NCBI GenBank assembly: GCA_017847885.1
Contig: JAGAUA010000022.1
Span: 1 to 32,551, forward strand
Reading direction: 5' to 3'
DNA from: Oscillospiraceae bacterium
Lineage (GTDB): Bacteria; Bacillota; Clostridia; Oscillospirales; Ruminococcaceae
DNA: 32,551 nucleotides
Shown piece after piece: positions 1 to 8,597 of the stretch. Under the pieces are notes generated by a model. That model saw only the letters and a list, made by a program, of their open reading frames with translations. It was not told the DNA's origin and did no database searches. The translations under genes and the position numbers were made by a program. Positions within the stretch are counted from its first letter, which is position 1; every line of letters starts with the position of its first letter.

Positions 1-64
1 GAACGCTTGAACGCCCTGTTCCGCCTGTCAGGCTCACCTCAATTGTATATTTTCCGTCCGTCAT
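1..64 (-). CDS. N-terminus of an unidentified protein under cobalamin-riboswitch control (partial)
   Basis: An ATG at 62-64 on the minus strand opens a frame that stays open to the window edge and begins MTDGKYTIEVSLTGG. A strong ribosome site (AAGGAG, 69-74) sits 4 nt upstream. The terminator at 83-116 and the cobalamin riboswitch at 248-445 lie between this gene and its promoter (484-512), so it is its own transcript and should be repressed by B12. The start resembles the DGxYTVxVxLxGGxGR beginnings I associate with NEAT-like or surface proteins found near cobalt, heme or corrinoid uptake genes, but only 21 residues are visible. A role in corrinoid or metal uptake is inference from the riboswitch. 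Confidence 0.7.
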   Translation of the reverse strand, partial: MTDGKYTIEVSLTGGTGRSSV

Positions 65-82
65 AATTCTCCTTTTCGGGCA

Positions 83-116
83 ATAAAAAAGCGCCCTTAC
101 CACGTAGTAAGAGCGC
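83..116 (-). terminator. Intrinsic terminator / riboswitch expression platform of the left-edge gene
   Basis: On the minus strand the arms GCGCTCTTAC (107-116) and GTAAGGGCGC (91-100) form a 10-bp stem with one U-G pair and a 6-nt loop, followed by six T residues (85-90). It ends about 10 nt before the ribosome site of the left-edge gene and lies downstream of the cobalamin riboswitch. A B12-dependent attenuator is the likely role. A perfect 8-bp long-range pairing (142-149 with 217-224) upstream could be part of the switching fold. Confidence 0.75.
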
Positions 117-247
117 ACAATTTACAGATACAAAAGGGCATAATGCCACACAGAAACAAGCCTTACAGGTATAGCAAGACTTAATGTATATGTAAAACGT
201 ACTGCCAATTTTACTCGTGGCATTGAAGCAAAAGCTTCCGTACAAAC

Positions 248-445
248 GGCAGGCAGGTCTCCCGGCTTATGTATCAACGCTCAGAAAGGTCTTCCCATGC
301 ACAGCACAGTGACTGGTACTTTCCGCTATAGCGTAAAGTACGGTCTTTCTTCGCTCCTCAATTACGGTGACGAGTTCGTGCGGGATTTTCACCCGACTTC
401 CCTTTTCATCGAATCCAACTCAAAAATGAGTATCCGACACCTGTC
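248..445 (-). promoter_or_regulatory. Cobalamin riboswitch (upstream of the left-edge gene)
   Basis: On the minus strand this segment carries the conserved parts of a cobalamin aptamer in order: ACAGGTG near 444; a GGGAAGTCGGGTGAAAATCC block; a CACTG motif (306-312); TGGGAAGAC; and the B12 box AGCCGGGAGACCTGCC at 252-267. It follows the promoter at 484-512 and precedes the terminator at 83-116. Known riboswitches of this class reduce downstream expression when adenosylcobalamin binds. Confidence 0.93.
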
Positions 446-483
446 ATTTCTTATTAAATTTTCAATGTGTTCAACAATAAATA

Positions 484-512
484 ATCATATCACAGCGGGA
501 GTGTTTTGTCAA
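484..512 (-). promoter_or_regulatory. Sigma-A-type promoter for the left riboswitch transcript
   Basis: On the minus strand a perfect TTGACA (507-512) and TATGAT (484-489) are separated by exactly 17 nt. Transcription would begin near 477, about 30 nt before the riboswitch. The -35 lies 20 nt beyond the cobQ stop codon. Confidence 0.88.
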
Positions 513-531
513 GGGGAATTTTGAAAGTTTT

Positions 532-2001
532 TCATATACCCTCGTTCAATATTTTATAAACAAGCTCCATATCAATGTTTTTCCTTACCTCGTCAGCAAG
601 CAAATCATACTGCTTTTCCTTGTAAGCACGGCGGTCGATTTTGTTACCGCTGTAAGCAAAACCTTTGCGTTTGTAGAGGGTTTTCACGATACGTTCAGAT
701 ACATCGGAGCTATCGAAAATGCCGTGAATGTAACAGCCGTAAACATTCCCGTTCTGTGCGCCGCCGCAGTCAAGCAAGGGCTTATCGTCTGACATTGTTT
801 CACCCATGTGAATTTCATAACCCGTAAATTCTGCACCCGAAAGGCACGAAAAAACGCCATTAACATCTGCGAATCTTCCCCTTGTTCGGCTGCGGTTCTT
901 CTCCTGAGAAAATACAGTAGTGCATCTGAGCAGCCCCATTCCATCAACAGAACCGCCGCCCTCGCTGTTATCGGGGTCGGAAATCTTTTCACCCAGAATC
1001 TGATAACCGCCGCATATTCCAAAAATCGGCACGCCTTTTTCCGCAAGCCGCTTTATTGCAATTTCCAATCCGCTTTCATAAAGCCATTTTCGGTCATGTA
1101 TGGTGCTTTTCGTGCCTGGGATTATGATTAAATCGGGATTTTCAAGCTGTGAGGGCTTTGTCACATACCGAACAGAAACGCCCTCGTACTGCCTGAAAAC
1201 GTCGAAATCTGTAAAGTTTGAAATTCGTGGCAGGCGTATTACAGCAATGTCGATAATGCCGTCTGCCGACTTATTTTCCAGCTTTTCCGAAAGGCTGTCC
1301 TCGTCCTCAATGTCGCAATTTATATAAGGCACAACCCCCACAACAGGCTTACCGCCACGCTGTTCAAGAATGTCAACTCCGCTTTGGAAAATCGACTTGT
1401 CACCTCGAAACTTGTTTACCACAAGCCCCTTTATCATATCCTGCTCTTCCTTCTCGATAAGCATAAGCGTACCCAAAAGCTGTGCAAACACGCCCCCTCG
1501 GTCAATGTCCCCCACAATCAGAACAGGCGCTTTTGCGAGCTTTGCCATACCCATATTCACAATATCATCTGATTTGAGATTCAGCTCCGCCGCACTTCCT
1601 GCACCCTCGATGACGATAATATCGTGCTGTGAGGCAAGAGTGTTATAGGCTTTCATAATGTCGGGAATAAGCTCCTTTTTGTGCCTGAAATACTCCATAG
1701 CACGCATATTCCCACGCACCTCGCCGTTTACGATAACTTGTGAGCCGACATCGGTGGTAGGCTTTAAAAGGATAGGATTCATCAGAACCGACGGCTCAAT
1801 TTCCGCCGCCTCTGCCTGCATTACCTGTGCTCTGCCCATTTCAAGACCGTCAGAGGTAATATACGAATTAAGTGCCATATTCTGCGATTTGAACGGAGCA
1901 ACGCTATAACCGTCCTGCTTGAAAATTCGGCATAATGCCGCCGCAAAAAGACTTTTGCCTGCATTGGACATTGTACCTTGCACCATAATAGGCTTAGCCA
2001 T
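532..2001 (-). CDS. cobQ: Cobyric acid synthase, glutamine-hydrolysing
   Basis: This 489-residue enzyme (also called CbiP) amidates the b, d, e and g side chains of adenosylcobyrinic acid a,c-diamide, using glutamine and ATP. The N-terminal dethiobiotin-synthetase-like ATPase half shows [12 protein letters not shown] (residues 6-17) and the DIDRGG motif (165-170). The C-terminal class I glutamine amidotransferase half has the nucleophile Cys330 in [10 protein letters not shown] and His426 in GCYIHGIF. Length is normal for the family. The ATG overlaps the end of cobD by 8 nt and its AAGGAGG site lies inside cobD. It is the last gene of the operon; 20 nt later comes the next promoter. No clear terminator is seen between them. 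Confidence 0.96.
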   Translation of the reverse strand: MAKPIMVQGTMSNAGKSLFAAALCRIFKQDGYSVAPFKSQNMALNSYITSDGLEMGRAQVMQAEAAEIEPSVLMNPILLKPTTDVGSQVIVNGEVRGNMRAMEYFRHKKELIPDIMKAYNTLASQHDIIVIEGAGSAAELNLKSDDIVNMGMAKLAKAPVLIVGDIDRGGVFAQLLGTLMLIEKEEQDMIKGLVVNKFRGDKSIFQSGVDILEQRGGKPVVGVVPYINCDIEDEDSLSEKLENKSADGIIDIAVIRLPRISNFTDFDVFRQYEGVSVRYVTKPSQLENPDLIIIPGTKSTIHDRKWLYESGLEIAIKRLAEKGVPIFGICGGYQILGEKISDPDNSEGGGSVDGMGLLRCTTVFSQEKNRSRTRGRFADVNGVFSCLSGAEFTGYEIHMGETMSDDKPLLDCGGAQNGNVYGCYIHGIFDSSDVSERIVKTLYKRKGFAYSGNKIDRRAYKEKQYDLLADEVRKNIDMELVYKILNEGI

Positions 2002-3031
2002 TAAAACACCTCCTTACCGCTGAAATAAGCATACAATTTTCCTCGTGATTTCGTACCGCAATACGAAAATAACCGTCACTTAAACCGTCATAATTACTGC
2101 AATTTCGTATTGCGATTTTTTCCTTTAAGAGCATTTTATCAAGGGGCACATCACATCGGAATAAAATGAAATTTGCCTCGGAATTATATACCTTGAACCC
2201 AAATTCTTGCAGTTTTGTAATAAGAAATTCACGCTCGTTTTTTATAAACTGTATTGTTTTTTCGATATAATCCTTTTCCTGTAATGCCGCAATTCCCACA
2301 AGCTGTGCAGGAGTTGATACGCTCCAGTATTGCCCTGTTTTCTGTACTTTTTCTGCAAGCTCGCAACTGCCGAAAAGCGCATAACCAAGGCGCAACCCTG
2401 CCATTGCATAAATTTTTGTAAAAGCATTCAGAATTATGACCTTTTCATTCATGAATTCACGAACGCTTTTATTCTTGCCGTCATTTACAAAAGGCAGAAA
2501 GCACTCATCGCACACAAGTATAATGTTATTTTCAAGACATTTTTCCGCAACCGCTTTCAGAATATCTTTCGTCACAAGCTGGCCTGTGGGATTGTTGGGA
2601 TTGCACAGAAAAATCATATCGAAACTGCTGTCAAGGATATTCAGAATCCCGTCGTCAACTATAAAGCTGTTTTCCTCTGAAAGAAAGTACTTTATAGTCT
2701 GTGAGCCGTTTTCTTTGAGTGCCTTTTCGTATTCGCTGAAAGCGGGTGCAGTAATAACCGCTTTCCTCGGCTTTACTGCCGATACAAGCCTGTAAATCAG
2801 GTCTGCCGCACCGTTTCCGCAAACTATGTTTTCATCAGGGAAATCCTCATATTCCGATAATGCACAGCTTAATTTTCTGCACAAAGGGTCAGGATAGCTT
2901 TCCCACTCTGATACTGAATTTTTAAGTGCAGCTTTCACACTTTCGGGCATACCTAATGGGTTCAGATTTGCCGAAAAATCATATTCAATCTGACGGGAAT
3001 AAATATCACCGCCGTGTCCTGAAATCAACAT
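1994..3031 (-). CDS. cobD: L-threonine-O-3-phosphate decarboxylase (class I/II aminotransferase fold)
   Basis: This 345-residue PLP enzyme makes (R)-1-amino-2-propanol O-2-phosphate, the linker between the corrin ring and the nucleotide loop. Visible features are HGGDIY at the N-terminus, the NPNNPTG motif (144-150), Asp175 in VCDECF, and the PLP lysine Lys206 in [15 protein letters not shown]. These fit the HisC-like decarboxylases of cobalamin clusters. HisC itself is the alternative, but the immediate neighbours cbiB and cobQ favour CobD. The start overlaps the cbiB stop by 7 nt. Confidence 0.92.
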   Translation of the reverse strand: MLISGHGGDIYSRQIEYDFSANLNPLGMPESVKAALKNSVSEWESYPDPLCRKLSCALSEYEDFPDENIVCGNGAADLIYRLVSAVKPRKAVITAPAFSEYEKALKENGSQTIKYFLSEENSFIVDDGILNILDSSFDMIFLCNPNNPTGQLVTKDILKAVAEKCLENNIILVCDECFLPFVNDGKNKSVREFMNEKVIILNAFTKIYAMAGLRLGYALFGSCELAEKVQKTGQYWSVSTPAQLVGIAALQEKDYIEKTIQFIKNEREFLITKLQEFGFKVYNSEANFILFRCDVPLDKMLLKEKIAIRNCSNYDGLSDGYFRIAVRNHEENCMLISAVRRCFNG

Positions 3032-3993
3032 AAAATTCCTCCGAAAATGACTGCTCTGAACACCACTGAAATCAGCAGAGTAATAACTGCCGTGCAGTAC
3101 ATAAGCCTGTTTGCTCGGCGTATATCCTCATTTTTTATGGGGCGGTTATTGTCACCAATATAGTCCTTTTTATGGAGCTTGCCGAAATAGTAAGCGTCGC
3201 CTGCAAGACGGATATCAAGCGCACCTGCGCAGACCGATTCCGTCTGTGCGGAGTTGGGGCTTGCATGCTTTCTGCGGTCACGTTTCCATATTTTAAAGGC
3301 ATTACTTCCGTTCATTTTAAGTATGTACGCCGACACAATCATAGCTATTGCTGTTAGCCTTGACGGGATAAAATTCAGCACATCGTCAAACTTAGCCGCA
3401 AAGCGCCCGAGGTCGGCATATTTCTCATTCTTGTAGCCAATCATTGAATCCATAGTATTTACAGCCTTATAAAAAAAACCAAGCACCGCACCACCGACTG
3501 ACATATACATTATTGGTGCTGTCACACCGTCAGAGGTGTTTTCCGCAACCGTTTCAACCGCCGCACGGATAATTCCGCTTTGGTCAAGGCTCGCCGTGTC
3601 ACGCCCAACAATCATTGATACCGCTTTTCGTGCCTTTTCGGTATCATTTTCCTTGATTGCGCGATATACCTTCATGCTTTCGTCACGCAGACATTTGGGT
3701 GCAATGAGATAATAACAGAAAATACTCTCTATAACAATTCCGAGAATTATGTTCAGCTTATAGGACAGAAACAAAATCAGAAACGGAATTGCTGTTGATA
3801 AAACAAGAACTGTTACCACGAGAAAAACACCACCCACACGCAGATTTTTAAAATGCTTTCGGGTAAATTTTTCAAGTGCGGAAATAAGCGTTCCTATAAG
3901 CCTTATAGGGTGCGGCAATGTGTATGGGTCGCCTAAAATCAAATCTATTATAAAGCCGAAAATCATCGGCAGTACAGGTATCAAAAAATTCAT
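3025..3993 (-). CDS. cbiB: Adenosylcobinamide-phosphate synthase, integral membrane
   Basis: This 322-residue membrane protein condenses adenosylcobyric acid with aminopropanol phosphate (the product of the adjacent cobD). The family signature is present: an early hydrophobic helix followed by DLILGDPYTLPHPIRLIG (about residues 17-34), AENTSDGVTAPIMY in the middle, and SPNSAQTESVCAGAL near residues 245-260. Several hydrophobic segments are visible (about 45-95, 165-180, 210-226, 295-320). The start forms a 4-nt ATGA overlap with the cobC stop. Confidence 0.95.
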   Translation of the reverse strand: MNFLIPVLPMIFGFIIDLILGDPYTLPHPIRLIGTLISALEKFTRKHFKNLRVGGVFLVVTVLVLSTAIPFLILFLSYKLNIILGIVIESIFCYYLIAPKCLRDESMKVYRAIKENDTEKARKAVSMIVGRDTASLDQSGIIRAAVETVAENTSDGVTAPIMYMSVGGAVLGFFYKAVNTMDSMIGYKNEKYADLGRFAAKFDDVLNFIPSRLTAIAMIVSAYILKMNGSNAFKIWKRDRRKHASPNSAQTESVCAGALDIRLAGDAYYFGKLHKKDYIGDNNRPIKNEDIRRANRLMYCTAVITLLISVVFRAVIFGGILC

Positions 3994-4550
3994 ATCTGCT
4001 CCAGTATTGTTATTTTTCCACCGTCAAATTCAGTGATATATCCGTGTCCGTTTTTTACCTGAAAATCATAGTAATTTCTTTTCGGTACAGCATATTTTTC
4101 AAGCACAGCCATAATCGTTCCGCCGTGAACAACGAATGAAATTACTGCACAATCAGAATATTTCTCAACCGCTTTTTCAAATGCAGTTATGCATCGTCCT
4201 TTAAACGCTTCAGGACTTTCACCATTCGGAAAGGGCAATTTACCGCCGCTGTCTATCCATTTCTGATATTCGGGATTGCCGCTTAATTCGAGATAGCTCT
4301 TTCCCTCAAAATCCCCGAAATCACATTCCTCAAGACCGTCGCAGGTAACAATTTTTTTACTCGGATAAAGCATTTGCGCCGTTTCCTGACAGCGTTTCAT
4401 CGGGCTTGCAATTACAATATCGCAATCGTGATACTGCACTTCAAAAAGCTCATTTCTGCCTATGTGCGAAAGCGGCTCGTCCGTTCTTCCGATATATCGT
4501 TTTTCAAGGTTTCCAAGCGTTTTTCCGTGACGTATAAAAATGATTTTCAT
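3990..4550 (-). CDS. cobC: Histidine phosphatase, probable alpha-ribazole phosphatase
   Basis: This 186-residue phosphoglycerate-mutase-type phosphatase has the catalytic RHGKT motif at residues 7-11, ASPMKRCQETA (about 49-59), the acidic EECDFGDFEGK region and a second catalytic histidine in VVHGGTI. In cobalamin clusters this family removes phosphate from alpha-ribazole 5'-phosphate or adenosylcobalamin 5'-phosphate. Sequence alone cannot fix the substrate; the assignment rests on operon context. Its ATG overlaps the preceding stop by 1 nt (TAATG). Confidence 0.88.
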   Translation of the reverse strand: MKIIFIRHGKTLGNLEKRYIGRTDEPLSHIGRNELFEVQYHDCDIVIASPMKRCQETAQMLYPSKKIVTCDGLEECDFGDFEGKSYLELSGNPEYQKWIDSGGKLPFPNGESPEAFKGRCITAFEKAVEKYSDCAVISFVVHGGTIMAVLEKYAVPKRNYYDFQVKNGHGYITEFDGGKITILEQI

Positions 4551-4930
4551 TATAGCTCACCCTTTATTAAGGTAGGTATTCCGCAGAAAACACGCACAAC
4601 TGTATCAGAATTCTTTGCTATGATACAGCCCGCACGTCCCGTCTGCTCTCGCCATATTCTGTCATCTTTTTCAAGGGGAATAATACCGCACCCGATTTCG
4701 TCTGTTATAACAATCAGGTCGGAATTTTCCTTACAAAGCCTTTCAGTAAAGGCAAGTACGTCCTGACCGCTTTCAATCAGCCTTTTTACAAGGATATGAA
4801 AATTATTGACGCATTCAGCGGTAAAAACGCTTTCAAAATCACAGCTTTTGCCGTCTGTAATTTTACAGCTGTAATGGTTTTTTACAAAATCCGTCTTACC
4901 TTCATAAGCTCCGCCTGTTATCATAATCAT
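4550..4930 (-). CDS. Short CobU-like P-loop protein lacking the guanylylated histidine
   Basis: A 126-residue protein related to CobU but much shorter than the 172-residue CobU at 5703-6221. It keeps the P-loop GGAYEGKT (residues 6-13), the VITDEIGCGIIP segment matching the CobU NEVGxGIVP region, and a C-terminal QTGRAG/CGIP segment. It lacks the RHRE motif whose histidine takes the GMP in CobU, so guanylyltransferase activity is unlikely by the known mechanism. I chose the ATG at 4928-4930 because it gives an ATGA overlap with cobS and a GGAGG site 10 nt upstream; an ATG two codons later is possible. Function unknown; kinase or regulator of the nucleotide-loop step is inference. Confidence 0.85.
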   Translation of the reverse strand: MIMITGGAYEGKTDFVKNHYSCKITDGKSCDFESVFTAECVNNFHILVKRLIESGQDVLAFTERLCKENSDLIVITDEIGCGIIPLEKDDRIWREQTGRAGCIIAKNSDTVVRVFCGIPTLIKGEL

Positions 4931-5706
4931 ATCAGAACTACCTCCGTGATTTTCTCGCCAACCAATGCCATAACCGCAATTACAAGCTCGCAAATCTGCA
5001 GGAACCAGCCTGCCGTATCGCCAGTAATTCCGCCGAAATTCTTATATGCGGATATTCTGTAAAACAGGAGGCAGAATAGTGCTCCGACTATGGCAATAGC
5101 ACCTGACACAAGGCTTGTATAAACCATAAAAAATGCGCTAATAACAGCGATTGTAGCAAGAACAGAAAGAGTAATTCTTCTGTGTGCTGGTTTTACAAAG
5201 CTTTGGAGCGTGCCGCTTGTTTTGGCACTCTTAAAGCAGACCGCACCGATACCGCTGAGTGTTCTTGATAACACAAAGCCAAGCGCAATCACTGCCGCAG
5301 TTTCAAAGCCTTTGATTTCACACATAACCGCCGTCTGCAATAAAAAGTAAATTATAGCATAAATCACAGCGAATGAGCCGATATGCGGGTCGGACATAAT
5401 GGACAGCTTTTTTGCCTTGTCGCCGAATGATGATTTAGCGTCGATAACATCACAAAAGCCGTCAAGGTGTATTCCGCCTGTCACGATTACAGGAATGATA
5501 ACCGAAACAACGCCTGTTATAATTGCCCCGAAATCAAACAGACCGCACAGGTATCTCCACAGCAGAATCAGACCGCCGATAACTGCGCCGATAAGCGGAA
5601 AAAAGCACAAGGCATACCGCCTGTTTTCTTCTTTCCATTCCACCTGCGGCATAGGTATTCTTGAATACATCAGAAATGCACTTGCAAGAGATTTAAGTAT
5701 AGTCAT
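4927..5706 (-). CDS. cobS: Adenosylcobinamide-GDP ribazoletransferase (cobalamin synthase)
   Basis: This membrane enzyme joins adenosylcobinamide-GDP with alpha-ribazole (or its phosphate) to make cobalamin. The 259-residue protein has the family hallmark SRIPMP early (about residues 15-20), the HLDGFCDVIDA motif (about 80-90) with its acidic metal-binding residues, DPHIGSFAVIY, and a C-terminal GGITGDTAGW. At least five hydrophobic helices are visible. A longer frame begins at 5748, but the ATG at 5704-5706 forms an ATGA overlap with the cobU stop and matches the normal family N-terminus, so I use it. Confidence 0.94.
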   Translation of the reverse strand: MTILKSLASAFLMYSRIPMPQVEWKEENRRYALCFFPLIGAVIGGLILLWRYLCGLFDFGAIITGVVSVIIPVIVTGGIHLDGFCDVIDAKSSFGDKAKKLSIMSDPHIGSFAVIYAIIYFLLQTAVMCEIKGFETAAVIALGFVLSRTLSGIGAVCFKSAKTSGTLQSFVKPAHRRITLSVLATIAVISAFFMVYTSLVSGAIAIVGALFCLLFYRISAYKNFGGITGDTAGWFLQICELVIAVMALVGEKITEVVLI

Positions 5707-6221
5707 AAAAGCATTCCTTTCAATGGCACAGGTATTCCATAAACACATTCGATAACATTATCTGCGATTTCAGCCATACGTCGGTTGATATCAGCCATAA
5801 TTCTCATATATTCCATAGTTTCCTTCGAGTAAGCAATACCGTCACAGGAAACATTATTTGTCACAATTACAAGGTGCTGTACCTGCGCTTTCAGTCGTTC
5901 AATTCCACTCATTATTTTCTCTGTGGGGGCGGTAATCTCTTCATCTTTAAACATTTCATTTGCACAGAGATTTCCCATACATTCAAGCAAAGCCGCATAG
6001 CCTTTCGGCAGATAAATTTCGTCAATATCCGTGTATTTTTCTATTGTATCAAAGCCCTTGTTTCTTCTCATTTCCCTATGCCGTTCAATAGCGGTATGTG
6101 CTTCATCACCGTAAGGAATCATCGTAGCTATATAGAACTTTTTTCCTGTGAAGCTATCAAGAATTTTCTCGGCATAGGAGGATTTTCCGCACTTTGAACC
6201 GCCGATTACAACCGTCATCAT
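5703..6221 (-). CDS. cobU: Adenosylcobinamide kinase / adenosylcobinamide-phosphate guanylyltransferase
   Basis: This 172-residue bifunctional enzyme phosphorylates adenosylcobinamide and then transfers GMP to it. It has the P-loop GGSKCGKSS (residues 7-15), the ERHREMR motif with His48 as probable GMP acceptor, VTNNVSCDGIAY matching the conserved NEVG region, and a C-terminal YGIPVPLKG. Length fits the family. It lies between cobT and cobS, with 4-nt overlaps on both sides. Contrast it with the shorter paralogue at 4550-4930, which lacks the histidine. Confidence 0.95.
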   Translation of the reverse strand: MMTVVIGGSKCGKSSYAEKILDSFTGKKFYIATMIPYGDEAHTAIERHREMRRNKGFDTIEKYTDIDEIYLPKGYAALLECMGNLCANEMFKDEEITAPTEKIMSGIERLKAQVQHLVIVTNNVSCDGIAYSKETMEYMRIMADINRRMAEIADNVIECVYGIPVPLKGMLL

Positions 6222-7267
6222 TTCAGTTCTTTATACCTTTCTATTGAAATATCATCAAAGCGGTGAGCGCTATTATAAACAGACAATGCACCGTCCAGAA
6301 GAGGCAAAAGCATTACTCCGCCCGTGCCTTCGCCAAGCCGCATTTCCGCCGTAATAATGGGCTTTAACCCAATGATTTCAAGGAGCATTTTTCCCGCAGG
6401 CTCGGCCGAAATGTGACTGGAGAGCATATATTCAACTGTCAGTGGATTGATTTTACACGCAAGAACTGCTGCAACCGCCGAAATCACGCCGTCAATCACA
6501 ACGGGAATATGATAATACGCACCGCCGAGAAACAGTCCCACCATTCCCGCAATATCGAACCCGCCCAACTTTGAAAGCAGGCCTACAGGGTTATTCTTAT
6601 TGGGATTGTTTACGGAAATTGCACGTTCAATCACAGATATTTTATGTTCAAGTCTTGCGCTGTCAAGCCCCGCACCCCTGCCTGTAACCTGTCTTGGCGG
6701 TAAATTAAGCAGAACCGAGGAAACAGCCGATGCAGTCGTTGTATTGCCAATTCCCATTTCACCTGTCACAATAATTTTTACACCTGCCGCTTTCAAATCG
6801 CAGACAATATTCATACCCGTGCAGATAGCCTGTTCCGCCTGTTCGGCTGTCATAGCCGAACTCACAGCAATATTTTTTGTGCCGTAAGCAATTTTTCTGT
6901 TCAGTAGTTTGGGATTATCAACATCACCATTTATGCCGATATCAACCGCCAGCACATCAGTGCCGAAAGTTTCTGCAAGTGCGTTTATATTTGATGTTCC
7001 ATTCGCAATAGCATTGGCACAGACAGCGGTAACACTGCTGTCCGACTGGGTTACTCCCTCACACACAACACCATTATCCGCACACATCACAACCACCGTT
7101 CGCTTATGTATATCAACATTTTCTGTGCCCTGCACTGCGGCAATTCTTTCAACTGCCGTTTCCAGTAGCCCAAGGCTTCCAAGCGGTTTAGCTATACTGT
7201 TCCATCGGCTATGAGCCGCCTTTTCAGCACCCTTGTCCGAGGGATTTATCATATAAATTCTATTCAT
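6218..7267 (-). CDS. cobT: Nicotinate-nucleotide--dimethylbenzimidazole phosphoribosyltransferase
   Basis: This 349-residue enzyme activates the lower-ligand base by making its alpha-ribazole phosphate from nicotinate mononucleotide. Visible signatures are RWNSIAKPLGSLG near the N-terminus (21-33), MCADNGVVCEGVTQSD (61-76), GEMGIGNTTTAS (169-180), GRGAGLD (196-202) and LGEGTGG (311-317), in which Glu313 matches the catalytic base of the family. Length is normal. The start overlaps the cbiA stop by 8 nt. Presence of cobT suggests a benzimidazole-type lower ligand is attached; its source cannot be seen here. Confidence 0.96.
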   Translation of the reverse strand: MNRIYMINPSDKGAEKAAHSRWNSIAKPLGSLGLLETAVERIAAVQGTENVDIHKRTVVVMCADNGVVCEGVTQSDSSVTAVCANAIANGTSNINALAETFGTDVLAVDIGINGDVDNPKLLNRKIAYGTKNIAVSSAMTAEQAEQAICTGMNIVCDLKAAGVKIIVTGEMGIGNTTTASAVSSVLLNLPPRQVTGRGAGLDSARLEHKISVIERAISVNNPNKNNPVGLLSKLGGFDIAGMVGLFLGGAYYHIPVVIDGVISAVAAVLACKINPLTVEYMLSSHISAEPAGKMLLEIIGLKPIITAEMRLGEGTGGVMLLPLLDGALSVYNSAHRFDDISIERYKELK

Positions 7268-8597
7268 TTATTTCTCCGTATTCTGCACATTTCAGCACAA
7301 AGTTTTCTGCAAGGTTAATGTCCGAATAAAGGTACAGATGCGGAAAGCCCGCATAGAAATTTTCACCGCTGTGAACACATTTCCACTCTCTGCCGTCTGC
7401 CTTTTGTGCCGTGAAATCCAAGCCGTTAGCCGTGCTGTCCCAGTAGTGAAATTCGTGGGTAGAAAAGCTGTGATTTTTACAGCAAAGCAGGTTATCTCTT
7501 TGGGCGGTCAGAGTAATATACCCGAACCTCTGCAAACGGTCTGTTTTAAACACTTTCCCATCAATGACTCCTGCCATTTTGTATGTCTTTCCGTCTTTTT
7601 CAAGCTCGTTATGCAGATACATAAAGCCGCCGCATTCCGCAATTGTCGGCATACCGCCGCTTATTTTTGTCTTTATATCATTTAGCATTGACTTATTTTC
7701 GGAAAGCTGCTCCGCATACAATTCGGGATAGCCTCCGCACAGAATAAGTCCGTCAGCCTCGGGGATTTCTTTGTCCGTAAGGGGAGAAAAATACCGTATT
7801 TCACAGCCCATTTTTTGAAGCAACCCCATATTGTCTGAGTATAAAAAGCAGAATGCTCTGTCCTTTGCAACCACAATTACAGGCGGTCTTTTTAAGCTGT
7901 GCTTATTGATTTCAGGCACAGTGAAATCAGGCAAATCGCTCTCCGAAAAATCAATGATTTTATCAAGAAGAATATGCTTTTCCGCAAGGTCGGCAAGCGC
8001 CTGCATTTTCTCCTTTAAATCTACAATTTCGTCCGCTGTTACAAGTCCTAAATGACGGCTTTCTATTGTAATTTTATTAGTCGGCATAAAGCCGAAATAT
8101 TCCGTATTCAGTTCATCACAAATTTTCTGCACCATAGGCACAAGTCTTTCGGGCAAGCGGTTAAAAATAAAGCCGATAATGTTGTTTTTCTTGTATGTGA
8201 GAAAGCCTTTCATAACTGCACCGATTGACTGACTCTGCCCCTTGCAGTCGATAACGACTATTGCTTTTGTATCTGTTATTTCAGACACAGAGCAAGCCGA
8301 GCCTTTGCCATTTACACCGTCGTAAAAGCCCATTACGCCCTCAATTACCGAGATATCGGCATTACTGCTGTTTTCACAAAGCAGATATTTCAACGTGTTA
8401 TTATCACAGAAAAAGCTGTCAAGATTGTGTGCGCTTGTACCAATGATTTTTTCGTGAAACATTGGGTCAATGTAATCAGGTCCGCACTTGAAGGAGGCAA
8501 CTCTCATTTTTCGGTTGCAAAGAGCCTGTAAAACCGCACAGGTTACAGTTGTTTTTCCACAACCGCTATGTGTGCCGCCGATAATTATTCTTTTCAA
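7260..8597 (-). CDS. cbiA: Cobyrinic acid a,c-diamide synthase, glutamine-hydrolysing
   Basis: This 445-residue enzyme amidates the a and c carboxylates of cobyrinic acid, using glutamine and ATP. The N-terminal P-loop GGTHSGCGKTT is at residues 7-17, followed by KCGPDYIDPMFH (38-49) and EGVMGFYDG (86-94), all typical of CbiA/CobB. The glutaminase half has LCGGYPELYA (287-296) and the nucleophile Cys322 in AECGGFMYL. The cbiG and cbiD genes upstream show an anaerobic pathway, which favours the CbiA name. The ATG overlaps the cbiET stop by 4 nt. Confidence 0.95.
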   Translation of the reverse strand: MKRIIIGGTHSGCGKTTVTCAVLQALCNRKMRVASFKCGPDYIDPMFHEKIIGTSAHNLDSFFCDNNTLKYLLCENSSNADISVIEGVMGFYDGVNGKGSACSVSEITDTKAIVVIDCKGQSQSIGAVMKGFLTYKKNNIIGFIFNRLPERLVPMVQKICDELNTEYFGFMPTNKITIESRHLGLVTADEIVDLKEKMQALADLAEKHILLDKIIDFSESDLPDFTVPEINKHSLKRPPVIVVAKDRAFCFLYSDNMGLLQKMGCEIRYFSPLTDKEIPEADGLILCGGYPELYAEQLSENKSMLNDIKTKISGGMPTIAECGGFMYLHNELEKDGKTYKMAGVIDGKVFKTDRLQRFGYITLTAQRDNLLCCKNHSFSTHEFHYWDSTANGLDFTAQKADGREWKCVHSGENFYAGFPHLYLYSDINLAENFVLKCAEYGEINE

